Both the position numbers and the translations under genes were made by a program. Source: Asterella californica (taxonomy: Eukaryota; Streptophyta; Marchantiopsida; Marchantiales; Aytoniaceae). Taken from it: a stretch of 64,000 nucleotides of DNA. Shown piece after piece: positions 1-9,302 of the stretch. Under the pieces are notes generated by a model, which was not told where the DNA came from, made no database searches, and was given only the letters and a program-made list of their open reading frames with translations. Positions within the stretch are counted from its first letter, which is position 1. Every line of letters starts with the position of its first letter. The stretch covers positions 19,949,001 through 20,013,000 of the forward strand of contig JAYKYS010000008.1 in assembly GCA_036924285.1 (NCBI GenBank), in the 5' to 3' direction.

Positions 1-619
1 ACCCAACATAGACTCCCATCCGGGAGGCCAACACGCCAGAATAGGAACCAGAGGCCAGGAGGGATTGATCCTGAGACCACTTCCCTCCTAGGCAGGCGCC
101 CTATCACTGGGATGGCCTCTAGTTCCGTTCTAAAAGGATTTAAAACTTGTACATATGCTTTTACTGTAGAAATCTTCCTGCAAAGTCTTTACTAGCCTTT
201 TCTGTGCAAACTTCTCTATACAACTCCGTTTTTAACGAACAAGGAGTCAAAACTATAGTATTCAGGAACACCTACACACCCATGCTATCAGATTCTAAGT
301 TCGAGTCTCGAGCCAGAATCGACGGATTTCCCTCTTTCACATATTTCACAACCTAAAACTCGTACTAACTATTGCTTAAAACACTTTCTGTCAAAACTAG
401 AAGCATGAGGTCGCTCTCCTCGTCGTGCTTTACATCCTGGTGTCTTTCGACTCCCTTAGGGGTGATACTCCAACCCAAGCTAGGGGGCAGCTTGTCAAGC
501 ATGGCCCCAGCTTAGCTCCTGCCTAGCTTGTTAAGCTGCAGGGCAGCTTCCTTTACACAACAAAGAAAAGATCTCCTTGCAACTAGTTTTCACTGTACAG
601 ACCCATGTACAATACGACA
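1..619 (-). repeat. 3' LTR of element A (partial, cut by window start)
   Basis: These 619 bases are the start (U3 side) of the 3' LTR on the element strand. They match 8158-8776 with no difference that I could find, at an offset of 8157. The right edge at 619 is set by loss of identity with the other copy and by the polypurine tract directly outside it. AGCT-rich palindromic motifs lie at about 475-550. Identity of the two LTRs indicates very recent insertion or recent gene conversion. Confidence 0.93.
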
Positions 620-635
620 TTCACCCCCTCCAAAC
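620..635 (-). other. Polypurine tract of element A
   Basis: On the minus strand this reads GTTTGGAGGGGGTGAA, directly before the TGTCG start of the 3' LTR. Purine-rich tracts at this place prime plus-strand DNA synthesis in LTR retrotransposons. It separates the pol stop (665) from the LTR. Confidence 0.8.
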
Positions 636-664
636 CTGCACATCCTCTGGTATGTGCCAATTCG

Positions 665-3600
665 TCACCGATCCTCGTGGTCCTCCAAATCGTCTTCGCT
701 CTCCTCGACCGCCTCAGATAGGTCTTCATTTGCTCTTGGCTGCTCTGAACCTAAGAACTCAGCTAGCTCCACAGTCTCTCCTCTCTTCTTGAATAACTTC
801 ACTCGTTTCCCAGCAACTGGAAGTCTTAAGGGCGTGCCATCTAGCTCTTGCAAGGAATAGGTAGCATTCTGATGTACATCAGAGACAAGGTATGGACCAA
901 ACCACCTTCTCGAAAACTTTCGAACTGTAGAGTGTTGGTTCTCCAATGTGCTGTCGTATACCAACACCCAGTCCCCAACTTGTATTAGTTTTGGCCGAAG
1001 TCTATGAGTCCTATCAAACCTCTCCTTGTTCCCAAGTCGAGCCGCCTTCAGCCGGAGCTGCGCTTCAGCGAGATCCGCCTCTCTACATTCTAGCTGTCTG
1101 ATTCGTAGTGAGAGAAGCTGCACACGGTCCACATTGTCCTCCCATGGCAAGGTAGCCCAGGTAGGAAAGTCTTCTTCTGCTGGCATCATCGGTTTCTGCC
1201 CTAACATCAACTCAACAGGCATGTACCCTGTAGTAGAACAATGAGTTGTTCTATCTGCCCATAAAGCAAAAGGGAGTAACCTGGGCCACTCTCTATGCTT
1301 ACCGTCACATGCCTTCACCAAAGCCTGAACTATTGATGGATGTCCTCGCTCGCTCTTGCCAATCCCCTCTGGATTCATCGCAGTAGTAAGCTTGAGCTTC
1401 ACACCATATCGAGCAAAAAACTCTTTCGCTTCCGTACCCCGTAGTTCTCCCCTATCTGCCCGTAGCCTTCCTACAGACCCATACCTACAAATAATATCTT
1501 CAAGAACAAACTTACATATCCCCTCTGTGGTCTTCGTCCTCAAAGCTCGCCCTTCTACAAAGTTGGAGAGATCCTCACGAGCCAGAACCAAATATCGCAT
1601 GCCCCATAACCCCAGAGGCATCACCACTAAGTCAAGAACCCACTGAAAGTGAATGCAAGGCGGATAAGTTGGCACGAGACCATCCCTATACCGCATCTTT
1701 GAATAGAACTGGCAATGCAAGCAGGAGCTGACGTAGTTCACCACATCCTGATACAGACCTTTCCACCAGTACCTCTCCTTTAACTTGGTGTAGGTAGCCC
1801 AAATCCCTCGATGTCCGGCCCATAAGGTATCATGGAACTCCTTCATTAGTTGCTGCTTAGTCTCTTGATCGTCCACTACCCGTATGAACATCCCATCTCT
1901 CCTCTGTGGTCGTCTCCAAAGATACCCATCATGCAGAAGATAGTTGTAAGCTTGTTTCCTTATCTCTCTGAACTCAACCTTGCTCCACCTCTCTTGCCTC
2001 TCCAACAAGCTCAGATAATATCCTATGTCACGAAGTCTACCTGTGTAAAGCTCCTCTCTAAACATCAACGGCTCCAAGCTTGTAGCCCGTCGATTAACCT
2101 GACACTGAGCATCCTGTCTCTCTTCCTCCTCAGCTTCTGAAATCATGACATCCTCATCCACAAATCGAGCCCTTGACAACATATCTGCAACCATATTCTC
2201 CTTTCCTTTTATATGCTTCAGCTCTGGATTCAAGCTTCTAATATAGGCAATCCAACGTAACATTGCTATGTCTGGCGTGGTACAGTTGGATATCATGCCT
2301 AGTAGAGGTAGACAATCCGTCTCTAGGACTACATGAGCACCAATCAGAAACTCACGGTCTGTCTTCATCGCTGTCACCGCTCCCCATAATTCACGCTTCA
2401 CCTGAGGATAATCTCGTTGCCTGTCTGTCATGATCCTAGCTCCAAACCTAGAGGTAAACCGCATACCATCCGCATCATCTTGACCTATCGCCCAGCCAAT
2501 CGTCTTTGGGCTAGTATCTACTGTGACAATGACAGGTCTCTCACATCCATAGTCTACCCTTCTCAAAACAGGTGGAGACTGTAGAGCCTCCTTCAACCTA
2601 TTCATAGCTTCTCGATGGACTGAGGTCCATATAAACCTCTTACCCTTCCTCAATAATGCATACAAAGGCTCAGCAACATGAGCATAATGAGGAATGGATA
2701 AGCGATAAAATACACAAGCACCTAGAAAGCGTCGAACCTCCGTGATGTTCTTACAGTCTGTCATCCTAGCTATAGCTTCAACCTTCTCGGGGTTCGGTCG
2801 TCTTCCAAAAGCGCCACACAGATGTCCAACCACTAAAATCTCAGACACACCAAACTTGGACTTAGCTCCTGACAGGGTGAGATGTACCTCCTCCAGACGA
2901 GTCAAGATACGTTCTACATCCTTGATATGATCCGCAACAAACCTTCTACATCCATTCGCAAGTACTGCTTCATCCTTGTCTTCAACCGCACAACCCTTTA
3001 TGGGAATATCGTCTAGAAATGGAATTGTAACATCAGGCACAAACTCCCTTAGTACCTTATGCATCGCGTTCTGCATATGAGCCACCGAGTTCGTTGCTCC
3101 TTGTGGAAGAGTACACATCCGCATCAATCCCAGGGGCGTACGCATAGTAGTTAAATCCCTACTCTCCACAGCCAGCTGGAATTGATCATAACCAGAATAT
3201 AGATCTCCTATTGAATAGATAGCTCTCCCTGCAAATGCCTCTGCTACCTCTTCAATCACAGGGCCCGTCCCAACGTTACGAATGGTTACGTTATTCGCAG
3301 GCTGTAGGTCTTGAATAAAACGCAAAGCTCCTGACTTCTTGGGTACAGTGAACCATCTGCTAGAATATGGTCCCATGGACGGCTCAAGTATTCTCATCTG
3401 TACCTTCTCTTTCAACAACTCGATGAGTTTAGGCAACAAAGCACGAGGAACTGGGATCTGCTTCAGATCCCAAGGCACATGAGGGATTGTAAATATAACC
3501 ATAGGCGTTATAACCTTTGGGTCCACACAACTTATCTCCTCTGGTGAAAAAGAGAATGCTTTACCATGCTTCACTATCATATGTTCAAACACTGTCTTCT

Positions 3601-4288
3601 CGACCTCAGTCAAGAAATCACCCCCTCCTATCTGGAGCTCCTTCAACGTCTCCTCAGTAAACTGGTGCCCTACTCGTCTATGATCACGCAATATAGGTTC
3701 AGTCCCCACTAACTGTACTTGCTGCTGGGAGTTAGCAGGTAGTTGAGCTGCTACCGGTCTTACCTTTCTCAGTACAGATTTGTACTTCGCATGGACGTCT
3801 GCTTCCTGAGGGAGTGCACACCAACAACTTGCTTCTCTCCCTTCTTTATTCTGCATCGGATGAGGAAAGAACTGCAGGTATGCAGCAATCTCCTTATATA
3901 TGCATCGAGAGTGGATAGGGATCACCACCACATTATTTTTCCCCTCCATCAATCTACTCACATTGTCTAACCAACCAATAGCTGACTGTACAGACATAAA
4001 CTCTTCAAACAAACCAGAAACCACTTCGTCTTCAGATAGAACTCCTACACGCCACAACCCTGATACCTGTTTCACCATCCATCTTTTTGTATTTTCCTCC
4101 ATATCTTCAACTCTTGTAAATCGGCTCCACCCATCTGCCTCAAACATCACCAATCCAGACTGCCAACTCTGTACACCACACCTATCTCCAGACCTTTGTA
4201 CATGTCTCGCTTCCAACTCTGACGGGACCTCAACAGTAGGTTCTACACCCCTGTCTTCCCGCTCTACAGGAGTGGATTGCGAAAAACC
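665..4288 (-). CDS. pol: Pol polyprotein of element A (RT, RNase H, integrase)
   Basis: The frame is open from a stop just above 4288 down to 665 and has no obvious ATG near its beginning, so it is probably made by -1 frameshifting from gag. Numbering residues from the TTG at 4216 (1183 aa): a linker of about 240 aa; RT about 245-470 with catalytic LDD at 401-403; RNase H about 560-690 with Asp567, Glu609, Asp634 and Asp678; integrase zinc site His795, His802, Cys832, Cys835; integrase core Asp862, Asp921 and Glu957, giving the DD35E spacing; then a GPY/F-like module near 1107 and an acidic tail. There is no chromodomain. No catalytic residue that I checked is missing. The order RT-RNase H-integrase is that of Ty3. 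RT FLDD followed by IPIKG, and the integrase tail with PTWATLPW, are features I associate with fungal Ty3 elements. Confidence 0.93.
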   Translation of the reverse strand, partial: GFSQSTPVEREDRGVEPTVEVPSELEARHVQRSGDRCGVQSWQSGLVMFEADGWSRFTRVEDMEENTKRWMVKQVSGLWRVGVLSEDEVVSGLFEEFMSVQSAIGWLDNVSRLMEGKNNVVVIPIHSRCIYKEIAAYLQFFPHPMQNKEGREASCWCALPQEADVHAKYKSVLRKVRPVAAQLPANSQQQVQLVGTEPILRDHRRVGHQFTEETLKELQIGGGDFLTEVEKTVFEHMIVKHGKAFSFSPEEISCVDPKVITPMVIFTIPHVPWDLKQIPVPRALLPKLIELLKEKVQMRILEPSMGPYSSRWFTVPKKSGALRFIQDLQPANNVTIRNVGTGPVIEEVAEAFAGRAIYSIGDLYSGYDQFQLAVESRDLTTMRTPLGLMRMCTLPQGATNSVAHMQNAMHKVLREFVPDVTIPFLDDIPIKGCAVEDKDEAVLANGCRRFVADHIKDVERILTRLEEVHLTLSGAKSKFGVSEILVVGHLCGAFGRRPNPEKVEAIARMTDCKNITEVRRFLGACVFYRLSIPHYAHVAEPLYALLRKGKRFIWTSVHREAMNRLKEALQSPPVLRRVDYGCERPVIVTVDTSPKTIGWAIGQDDADGMRFTSRFGARIMTDRQRDYPQVKRELWGAVTAMKTDREFLIGAHVVLETDCLPLLGMISNCTTPDIAMLRWIAYIRSLNPELKHIKGKENMVADMLSRARFVDEDVMISEAEEEERQDAQCQVNRRATSLEPLMFREELYTGRLRDIGYYLSLLERQERWSKVEFREIRKQAYNYLLHDGYLWRRPQRRDGMFIRVVDDQETKQQLMKEFHDTLWAGHRGIWATYTKLKERYWWKGLYQDVVNYVSSCLHCQFYSKMRYRDGLVPTYPPCIHFQWVLDLVVMPLGLWGMRYLVLAREDLSNFVEGRALRTKTTEGICKFVLEDIICRYGSVGRLRADRGELRGTEAKEFFARYGVKLKLTTAMNPEGIGKSERGHPSIVQALVKACDGKHREWPRLLPFALWADRTTHCSTTGYMPVELMLGQKPMMPAEEDFPTWATLPWEDNVDRVQLLSLRIRQLECREADLAEAQLRLKAARLGNKERFDRTHRLRPKLIQVGDWVLVYDSTLENQHSTVRKFSRRWFGPYLVSDVHQNATYSLQELDGTPLRLPVAGKRVKLFKKRGETVELAEFLGSEQPRANEDLSEAVEESEDDLEDHEDR

Positions 4289-6852
4289 TTACATCTCTTC
4301 GTCTGAGAATCTCTAAGGGTTTGTCTGTTCCGCTCATGTCTTGAACGAACCGTTAAAAACTGTACTGAGTACTTGTCATCAGGACTCCGAACTCTAGCAT
4401 AATGAGACCCATCGTTCATCACCTTTGTCTCCATCCGAACAGCGGTGATGTATGGTTGGCCCAGTATGACAGGATAGGAGGCAGATGACTGTACAAAGAA
4501 ATGCTGATCAACCTCTACATCCCCAATCCTTACACGCATATTGGGACAAGCTCCGTATAACTCACCCTTTTGGTTATTTGCAGCTCGAAGCACCCAACCA
4601 TGATTCCTTTCGATTGGCCACTGTCCTTTTTCATACACCTCCTTGGAAATGATGTTGATCTCCGACCCGTGATCCACAAGTGTAGGTACTGGCTCAGAAA
4701 GTCCTCCAAGCCGAACTTGCGTCTCTGTTGTCGCTCTTGCCCAGTGCTTCTCCTTGAAATCGCTGTCTGCGCCTGACCCATCCTCTTCAAACTCTTCATC
4801 TTCATTCTCAATAACAGCAGGACCAGCAACCCATGCCTCATACTTATCATCTCCGAACTGATCCACACCAATAGCATCTACTGCTCCAACCATCTGACTA
4901 CTTACTTGTTCAGTCAATACCTGTCTCTTTCTCTTCATGATGTCTATTATCAACTCATGAAACTCTCTCTTTGCGATACCAAGCACTTCACGAAGAGTAA
5001 ACTCAACTCTAGCATCCAAAATGCGTTGCTCTAGAACAGCACGCAAGTCTGTTGTTGTTTCGATGTCTGCCGCTAACTTGTAAGCTGGACCTTTCCCTTT
5101 CTCCTGTGCTATAAACCTCTTTCCCCGTACTCTATCTGTAGCAGTAGTCTCCTGTGGCAAATCCTGCACACCTTCCATAGGATCTACTGCAGGTGGTGGT
5201 GGAGCTGTAGAGGTAGAAGGTATATCCTCTGCAGCAGGAAATCTTCCAGCTGGTACAGATGGTGATGGTTCCGCTGCTCTCCTCCTTGTAACCCTCCGAC
5301 GGTCACTGTCCTCTGGTACTCCTGCATCTAAATCAGAAGCATCCCGTCTTCTTTTGTCTTCGATCATGGCATCTTGTTCACCACTCGTCTCTAAAAACGC
5401 TCGAATAGAAGTTGCATCTACTGGGTCTCTCCATCCAGTAGCTCTCCTAATGCTTTCAGCACCTCTCTTCATCATTTCAACCGGAACCTCAACAGCCTGC
5501 TCAACCATAGTTGGATTAGAGCGCACCTCAACTCTCCCAGTATATACATCAGCCTCCGCAGAACCCGCAGTCATCGCTGTAGTATTCGCACCAGTAAGTG
5601 CTGGAAGAGAACTCCTCATTCCTCCTCTTCCAAAATATGTGTTCAGAGGCTGCCCAGTGGCGGTTAGATACAACCTGTTGTTCTGATAGTTGACTACGCC
5701 CTCTCGCAAGGCAACCGCCAAGTCTTGACAGTCTCCTCTGAGATGATCTGGACTATCACACCAAATACATCTCCTGGTAAAGGTCCCTCCTACAGGTCGG
5801 GCACCTGGTGCAACAGGTCGTTGATCTCTCCTCAAGTCTGCCATCTCAACCCTCAAATCTCTCAACTGTTGAGTAAGTTCTTCTATCAAGTTATGTTGAT
5901 TTCGGTTTTCAACAAGTCGCTGCTGCTGTCTAGGTCCTCTCTGTGCTGGGATAGGTACTGCAGGCGCTTGAGGAACCACTTGGGGAACCACTATAGGTGC
6001 TTGAGGAATCACAATAGGTGCTTGAGGTATTGCAGGAGGAGCTACAGGAACATGAGGAGCTACTCTCTGCTCTGGCAAGGTCTCTGGCTGCAGTACCATC
6101 CTACCACGGCGTTGTCTAGCAAGGGTGGATACTGCTTCTTCTACTCTCCTCCAATCAGATGTAATCCCCCCTTCAGCCCCTCGATCAGCCAACATGAAAC
6201 AAAGCCTATCTGCTGTGAACTCATCCAGAGCCCCTAAGAACAACTCTGTCTTCCTAGCATCCAACGTCAATCTCTCTAGACCAGAAAGCTGAGAGTACCT
6301 CTTCTCAAATTCACGGATCACTTCATTCAATCCCATGGAACGTCCAGGCTGACGCTCTATCCAATCCATGAGAGTTCTTCTGGTGACTCTTTCAGAGTCC
6401 TCTTCTAGAAATTCTTCTCTCAGTGCACGTTCAAACAGAGTCCACCCACCTAAATGTCTTCTCTGTAAATTTCTAACCTTCTCTCTCAGTTCAGGGACAA
6501 CAGTCAACTCAAAGCTTAGAATTACCTCAACTTCAGGTGCCCTGACTAACTCCATCTCGCCCACATACTCCCGCAGGTACCTTGTAACATCTCTTCCATC
6601 AAATCGCCCACATCGACCTACAATTGCTTGTAATGCCCTTGTGGACTTCTGCTCAGCTCCCCCAATTGCAGGCTGCTGCTGAATCAGGGCAGCCAACGCC
6701 TGAAGAATCTGAGACGTGTCTACAGCAGGTTGTGCTGTTGTTGGAACCACCGTAGGTCCTCCTTGAGAACCAATTCCTTCCTGAACAGGAGTCCCTTGAA
6801 CATGAGCACCTTGAGCAGCAGCTACACCTTGTACAGCAGCACTGTGATCCAT
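4264..6852 (-). CDS. gag: Gag-protease polyprotein of element A
   Basis: 862 residues from the ATG at 6852, chosen because it lies 66 nt inside the LTR edge and upstream in-frame codons only add a TTG start. It packages element RNA and carries the protease. Visible parts: an N-terminal Gln/Ala-rich stretch; a retrotransposon gag core; a Pro/Val/Gln-rich linker; a CCHC zinc knuckle (CIWC then H and C with CX2CX4HX4C spacing, near 5735-5780); an acidic region; and an aspartic protease with active-site triad Asp-His-Gly in DHGSEIN, the Asp at codon 727. Most proteases of this class have Asp-Thr/Ser-Gly. The frame ends 24 nt inside the pol frame, with pol in the -1 frame. The last codons contain a run of five T that could serve as the slip site. 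The ORF has no internal stops. Confidence 0.92.
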   Translation of the reverse strand: MDHSAAVQGVAAAQGAHVQGTPVQEGIGSQGGPTVVPTTAQPAVDTSQILQALAALIQQQPAIGGAEQKSTRALQAIVGRCGRFDGRDVTRYLREYVGEMELVRAPEVEVILSFELTVVPELREKVRNLQRRHLGGWTLFERALREEFLEEDSERVTRRTLMDWIERQPGRSMGLNEVIREFEKRYSQLSGLERLTLDARKTELFLGALDEFTADRLCFMLADRGAEGGITSDWRRVEEAVSTLARQRRGRMVLQPETLPEQRVAPHVPVAPPAIPQAPIVIPQAPIVVPQVVPQAPAVPIPAQRGPRQQQRLVENRNQHNLIEELTQQLRDLRVEMADLRRDQRPVAPGARPVGGTFTRRCIWCDSPDHLRGDCQDLAVALREGVVNYQNNRLYLTATGQPLNTYFGRGGMRSSLPALTGANTTAMTAGSAEADVYTGRVEVRSNPTMVEQAVEVPVEMMKRGAESIRRATGWRDPVDATSIRAFLETSGEQDAMIEDKRRRDASDLDAGVPEDSDRRRVTRRRAAEPSPSVPAGRFPAAEDIPSTSTAPPPPAVDPMEGVQDLPQETTATDRVRGKRFIAQEKGKGPAYKLAADIETTTDLRAVLEQRILDARVEFTLREVLGIAKREFHELIIDIMKRKRQVLTEQVSSQMVGAVDAIGVDQFGDDKYEAWVAGPAVIENEDEEFEEDGSGADSDFKEKHWARATTETQVRLGGLSEPVPTLVDHGSEINIISKEVYEKGQWPIERNHGWVLRAANNQKGELYGACPNMRVRIGDVEVDQHFFVQSSASYPVILGQPYITAVRMETKVMNDGSHYARVRSPDDKYSVQFLTVRSRHERNRQTLRDSQTKRCKVFRNPLL

Positions 6853-6899
6853 TTTCTCTCTCAATCTAGTCAATTCTCCAATCAATCACCCCAATTTCT

Positions 6900-6916
6900 C
6901 TCAGTGGAAGCACCAG
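6900..6916 (-). other. Primer binding site of element A
   Basis: Two bases inside the 5' LTR end (ACGACA), the minus strand reads TGGTGCTTCCACTGAG. TGG is the complement of the universal CCA tail of tRNA, so this is the expected place and form of the primer site. I cannot say which tRNA it matches. Confidence 0.7.
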
Positions 6917-7377
6917 ATGTCGTGGCGAGAGTCTTTCTTGGGGAGGGCGAACCTCCTGACTGTGATAGACCAAAGAGAAATGACCAGAAGGGAAAATATG
7001 TCGCTGCTGACGATGAAATCTCAAAACACAGCCTCTTCTGCCCACCAATTGCAAAACAAGCACTCAAGCACGCACTCAGGTACACAAATAGATCTCTCCA
7101 GAGTAGAAATAGCTTTATTTCAGTGTCAACTGCTTCACTGTTTAAGAAAATATCTCTCTCCTCCTCTCCTGAGTCCGTCTCAGCTGAAAATTCCAAGGAA
7201 TTTGATCTCACGACAACCAAACCCTTACCAAAAACAATCCCCTTCAAATAGACCGCCCTGTCCGTTCAATTCTACCTCCAAACCTCAAAACTGTGCAACA
7301 TATGAGGTTCTTGTCTCCAAAGCACTTTCCTGTCTCTCTCACGATCTCCCCTGCTCACTCTAATCAATTCTGTCCGA

Positions 7378-7590
7378 AAAATCGATCCTCACTCAGCCTC
7401 CAAGCTTCTCAGCGTCTCCTCTCCTCAATCCACTCAATTCTGCTCAGAAAAATCAATCCCTGCTCAGCCTCCAAGCTTCTCAGCGTCTCCTCTCCTCAAT
7501 CCCTAATCTTACTCAGAAAAATCAATCCCTGCTCAGCCTCCAAGCTTCTCAGCGTCTCCTCTCCTCAATCCCTAATTCTGCTCTTTTCTC
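7378..7590. repeat. Three tandem copies of a ~70-bp unit inside the LTR of A
   Basis: The string CTCAGCCTCCAAGCTTCTC recurs at 7392, 7463 and 7532, so the spacing is 71 and 69 bp. Copies 2 and 3 are almost identical; copy 1 is slightly diverged. It lies in the part of the LTR downstream of the candidate TATA box, so it would be in transcribed leader. Confidence 0.9.
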
Positions 7591-7948
7591 CTCCTTCCGC
7601 CCCCACTCCCCCAGAAAACTCCTCTGCCAACTGTTTTGAAGTCCCCCTGATCTTCAGCCGTCGCAAGTATTTAACCTAAAAGCTAAGGGCCCAGCTTAAG
7701 CTGCCCCCCTGCTGTCCTTATAAGCACAGTCGCTTATCACAAGCAGGCCCCCAGCTTAAGCTGCCCCCTTGCTGTCCTTATGCGTACAAAGCATTTTTTA
7801 CAAAGTTGACCCGTTTTTAATATAAGTTTCGCAGTTGTCTCTACAAACTCTATCTCTACACTGATAAAGGTTCACATAACCTCATTCCCCATCGCAAGCC
7901 TACTCGATGATTATTTAACTATTTAGCAAAAGTTTCCTGTGCTCTTGA

Positions 7949-8120
7949 TGCCATCCTGAATATACTACAAGCCATCCAATGTAGGCCGAAGCCCTAACAC
8001 TTATGAGGCTGCCCCACAGGGCTTACAGCCCCCCCATATGCGTACCAGGTATCTCCCATAGTATATTCAGGATGGCATGCGGAGGCTTAGGCCAGGAAGC
8101 CCACGATTAAGGGAGATACC
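7949..8120. repeat. Nested inverted repeats in U3 of the LTR of A
   Basis: Bases 7949-7967 and 8059-8077 are perfect 19-bp inverted repeats 91 bp apart. Bases 8048-8057 (GGTATCTCCC) and 8111-8120 are a second inverted pair that interlocks with the first. A smaller GGGAGA/TCTCCC stem sits at about 8111-8126. A role as protein binding sites or RNA structure is inferred. Confidence 0.85.
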
Positions 8121-8776
8121 GGTCTCCCGCCCCTAGGTATACAGGACATGGCTGAATACCCAACATAGACTCCCATCCGGGAGGCCAACACGCCAGAATA
8201 GGAACCAGAGGCCAGGAGGGATTGATCCTGAGACCACTTCCCTCCTAGGCAGGCGCCCTATCACTGGGATGGCCTCTAGTTCCGTTCTAAAAGGATTTAA
8301 AACTTGTACATATGCTTTTACTGTAGAAATCTTCCTGCAAAGTCTTTACTAGCCTTTTCTGTGCAAACTTCTCTATACAACTCCGTTTTTAACGAACAAG
8401 GAGTCAAAACTATAGTATTCAGGAACACCTACACACCCATGCTATCAGATTCTAAGTTCGAGTCTCGAGCCAGAATCGACGGATTTCCCTCTTTCACATA
8501 TTTCACAACCTAAAACTCGTACTAACTATTGCTTAAAACACTTTCTGTCAAAACTAGAAGCATGAGGTCGCTCTCCTCGTCGTGCTTTACATCCTGGTGT
8601 CTTTCGACTCCCTTAGGGGTGATACTCCAACCCAAGCTAGGGGGCAGCTTGTCAAGCATGGCCCCAGCTTAGCTCCTGCCTAGCTTGTTAAGCTGCAGGG
8701 CAGCTTCCTTTACACAACAAAGAAAAGATCTCCTTGCAACTAGTTTTCACTGTACAGACCCATGTACAATACGACA

Positions 8777-9300
8777 ACGAGGATGCCGTTCCTTGTTCCT
8801 AAACTGTCCACTACATCTATCTACATCTTCGAACCACTACTGGTACGAGCATACAGACCCCTCCGGTATAATCCTAGACTATTCGTATGTCTCTAACATC
8901 GGATGTAGTATGTGTGTGATTAACGAATTCATGTGTCTCTGTCTGCACCTGAAAAATGTGTATGGCTGTGCAGCTGCAGCAGCCCGAATTCCTACTCTGC
9001 GATCCTACTTATGCATCTACCACAATGAAACAGAATGAACCACCACCAGGGAGAGAAAAGCTGCCTCTCCACATGCAAACGGTTTCCTCTGTCTATTCTT
9101 GCACTTCCTACTCTGCCATATGGCTGCCTACTAATTTTACACTGAAAACTGCCACTCTTAAGATAGCATGTTCGGTTCCTACTAAATCTGGAATTGTCAA
9201 CTTCGGTTACTATCTACTCTGATTGCTCGGTGGCAATCTCTACCTGATCTGCTCCTATCGGAGCTCCTAACACGGCTTCTGATAAGCTAGAGAGCCCTGC
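8777..9300. other. Flank between elements A and B, no gene seen
   Basis: This is unique-looking sequence that element A inserted beside. I see no long conserved frame. It lacks the GTCTTC-rich style of element B up to about 9200. A CCATA followed by TG at 9116-9122 matches the CCATA just outside the right end of B (22103-22107), so the left end of B may lie at 9121. Confidence 0.5.
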
Positions 9301-9302
9301 GA

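Larger units (their letters stand above)
1..8776 (-). mobile_element. Ty3/gypsy LTR retrotransposon A, near-complete
   Basis: Read on the minus strand, this holds a 5' LTR (right), primer site, gag-protease, pol, polypurine tract and the start of the 3' LTR (left, cut by the window). Bases 1-619 and 8158-8776 look identical by eye. The LTR termini are TGTCGT and ACGACA. Both ORFs are open, and the protease, RT, RNase H and integrase catalytic residues are present, so the copy is young and may be autonomous. The base after the right LTR begins ACGAG, the candidate 5-bp target duplication; the left partner lies outside the window. Protein motifs (protease DHGSE, RT FLDDIPIKG, integrase tail) resemble Ty3 elements I associate with basidiomycete fungi more than common seed-plant lineages. 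That resemblance is from memory. Confidence 0.93.
6918..8776 (-). repeat. 5' LTR of element A, 1859 bp
   Basis: The LTR is bounded on the element strand by TGTCGT (8776) and ACGACA (6918), a perfect 6-bp terminal inverted repeat. It holds a candidate TATA box (CTTATAAGG on the minus strand, about 7718-7726), three tandem copies of a 70-bp unit near its inner end, two copies of a motif centred on AGCTTAAGCT (7693-7702 and 7754-7763), and nested inverted repeats at 7949-8120. The LTR is unusually long for such a compact element. Confidence 0.9.

Noticed and set aside
528..860. Plus-strand frames within LTR and pol of element A (also at 1026-2930 and 3743-6682)
   Set aside because: They lie opposite long, motif-bearing minus-strand frames and contain no motifs of their own.
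7378..7590. Regular repeats that could suggest a CRISPR-like array
   Set aside because: The 70-bp units are direct tandem copies without unique spacers, inside a plant LTR.
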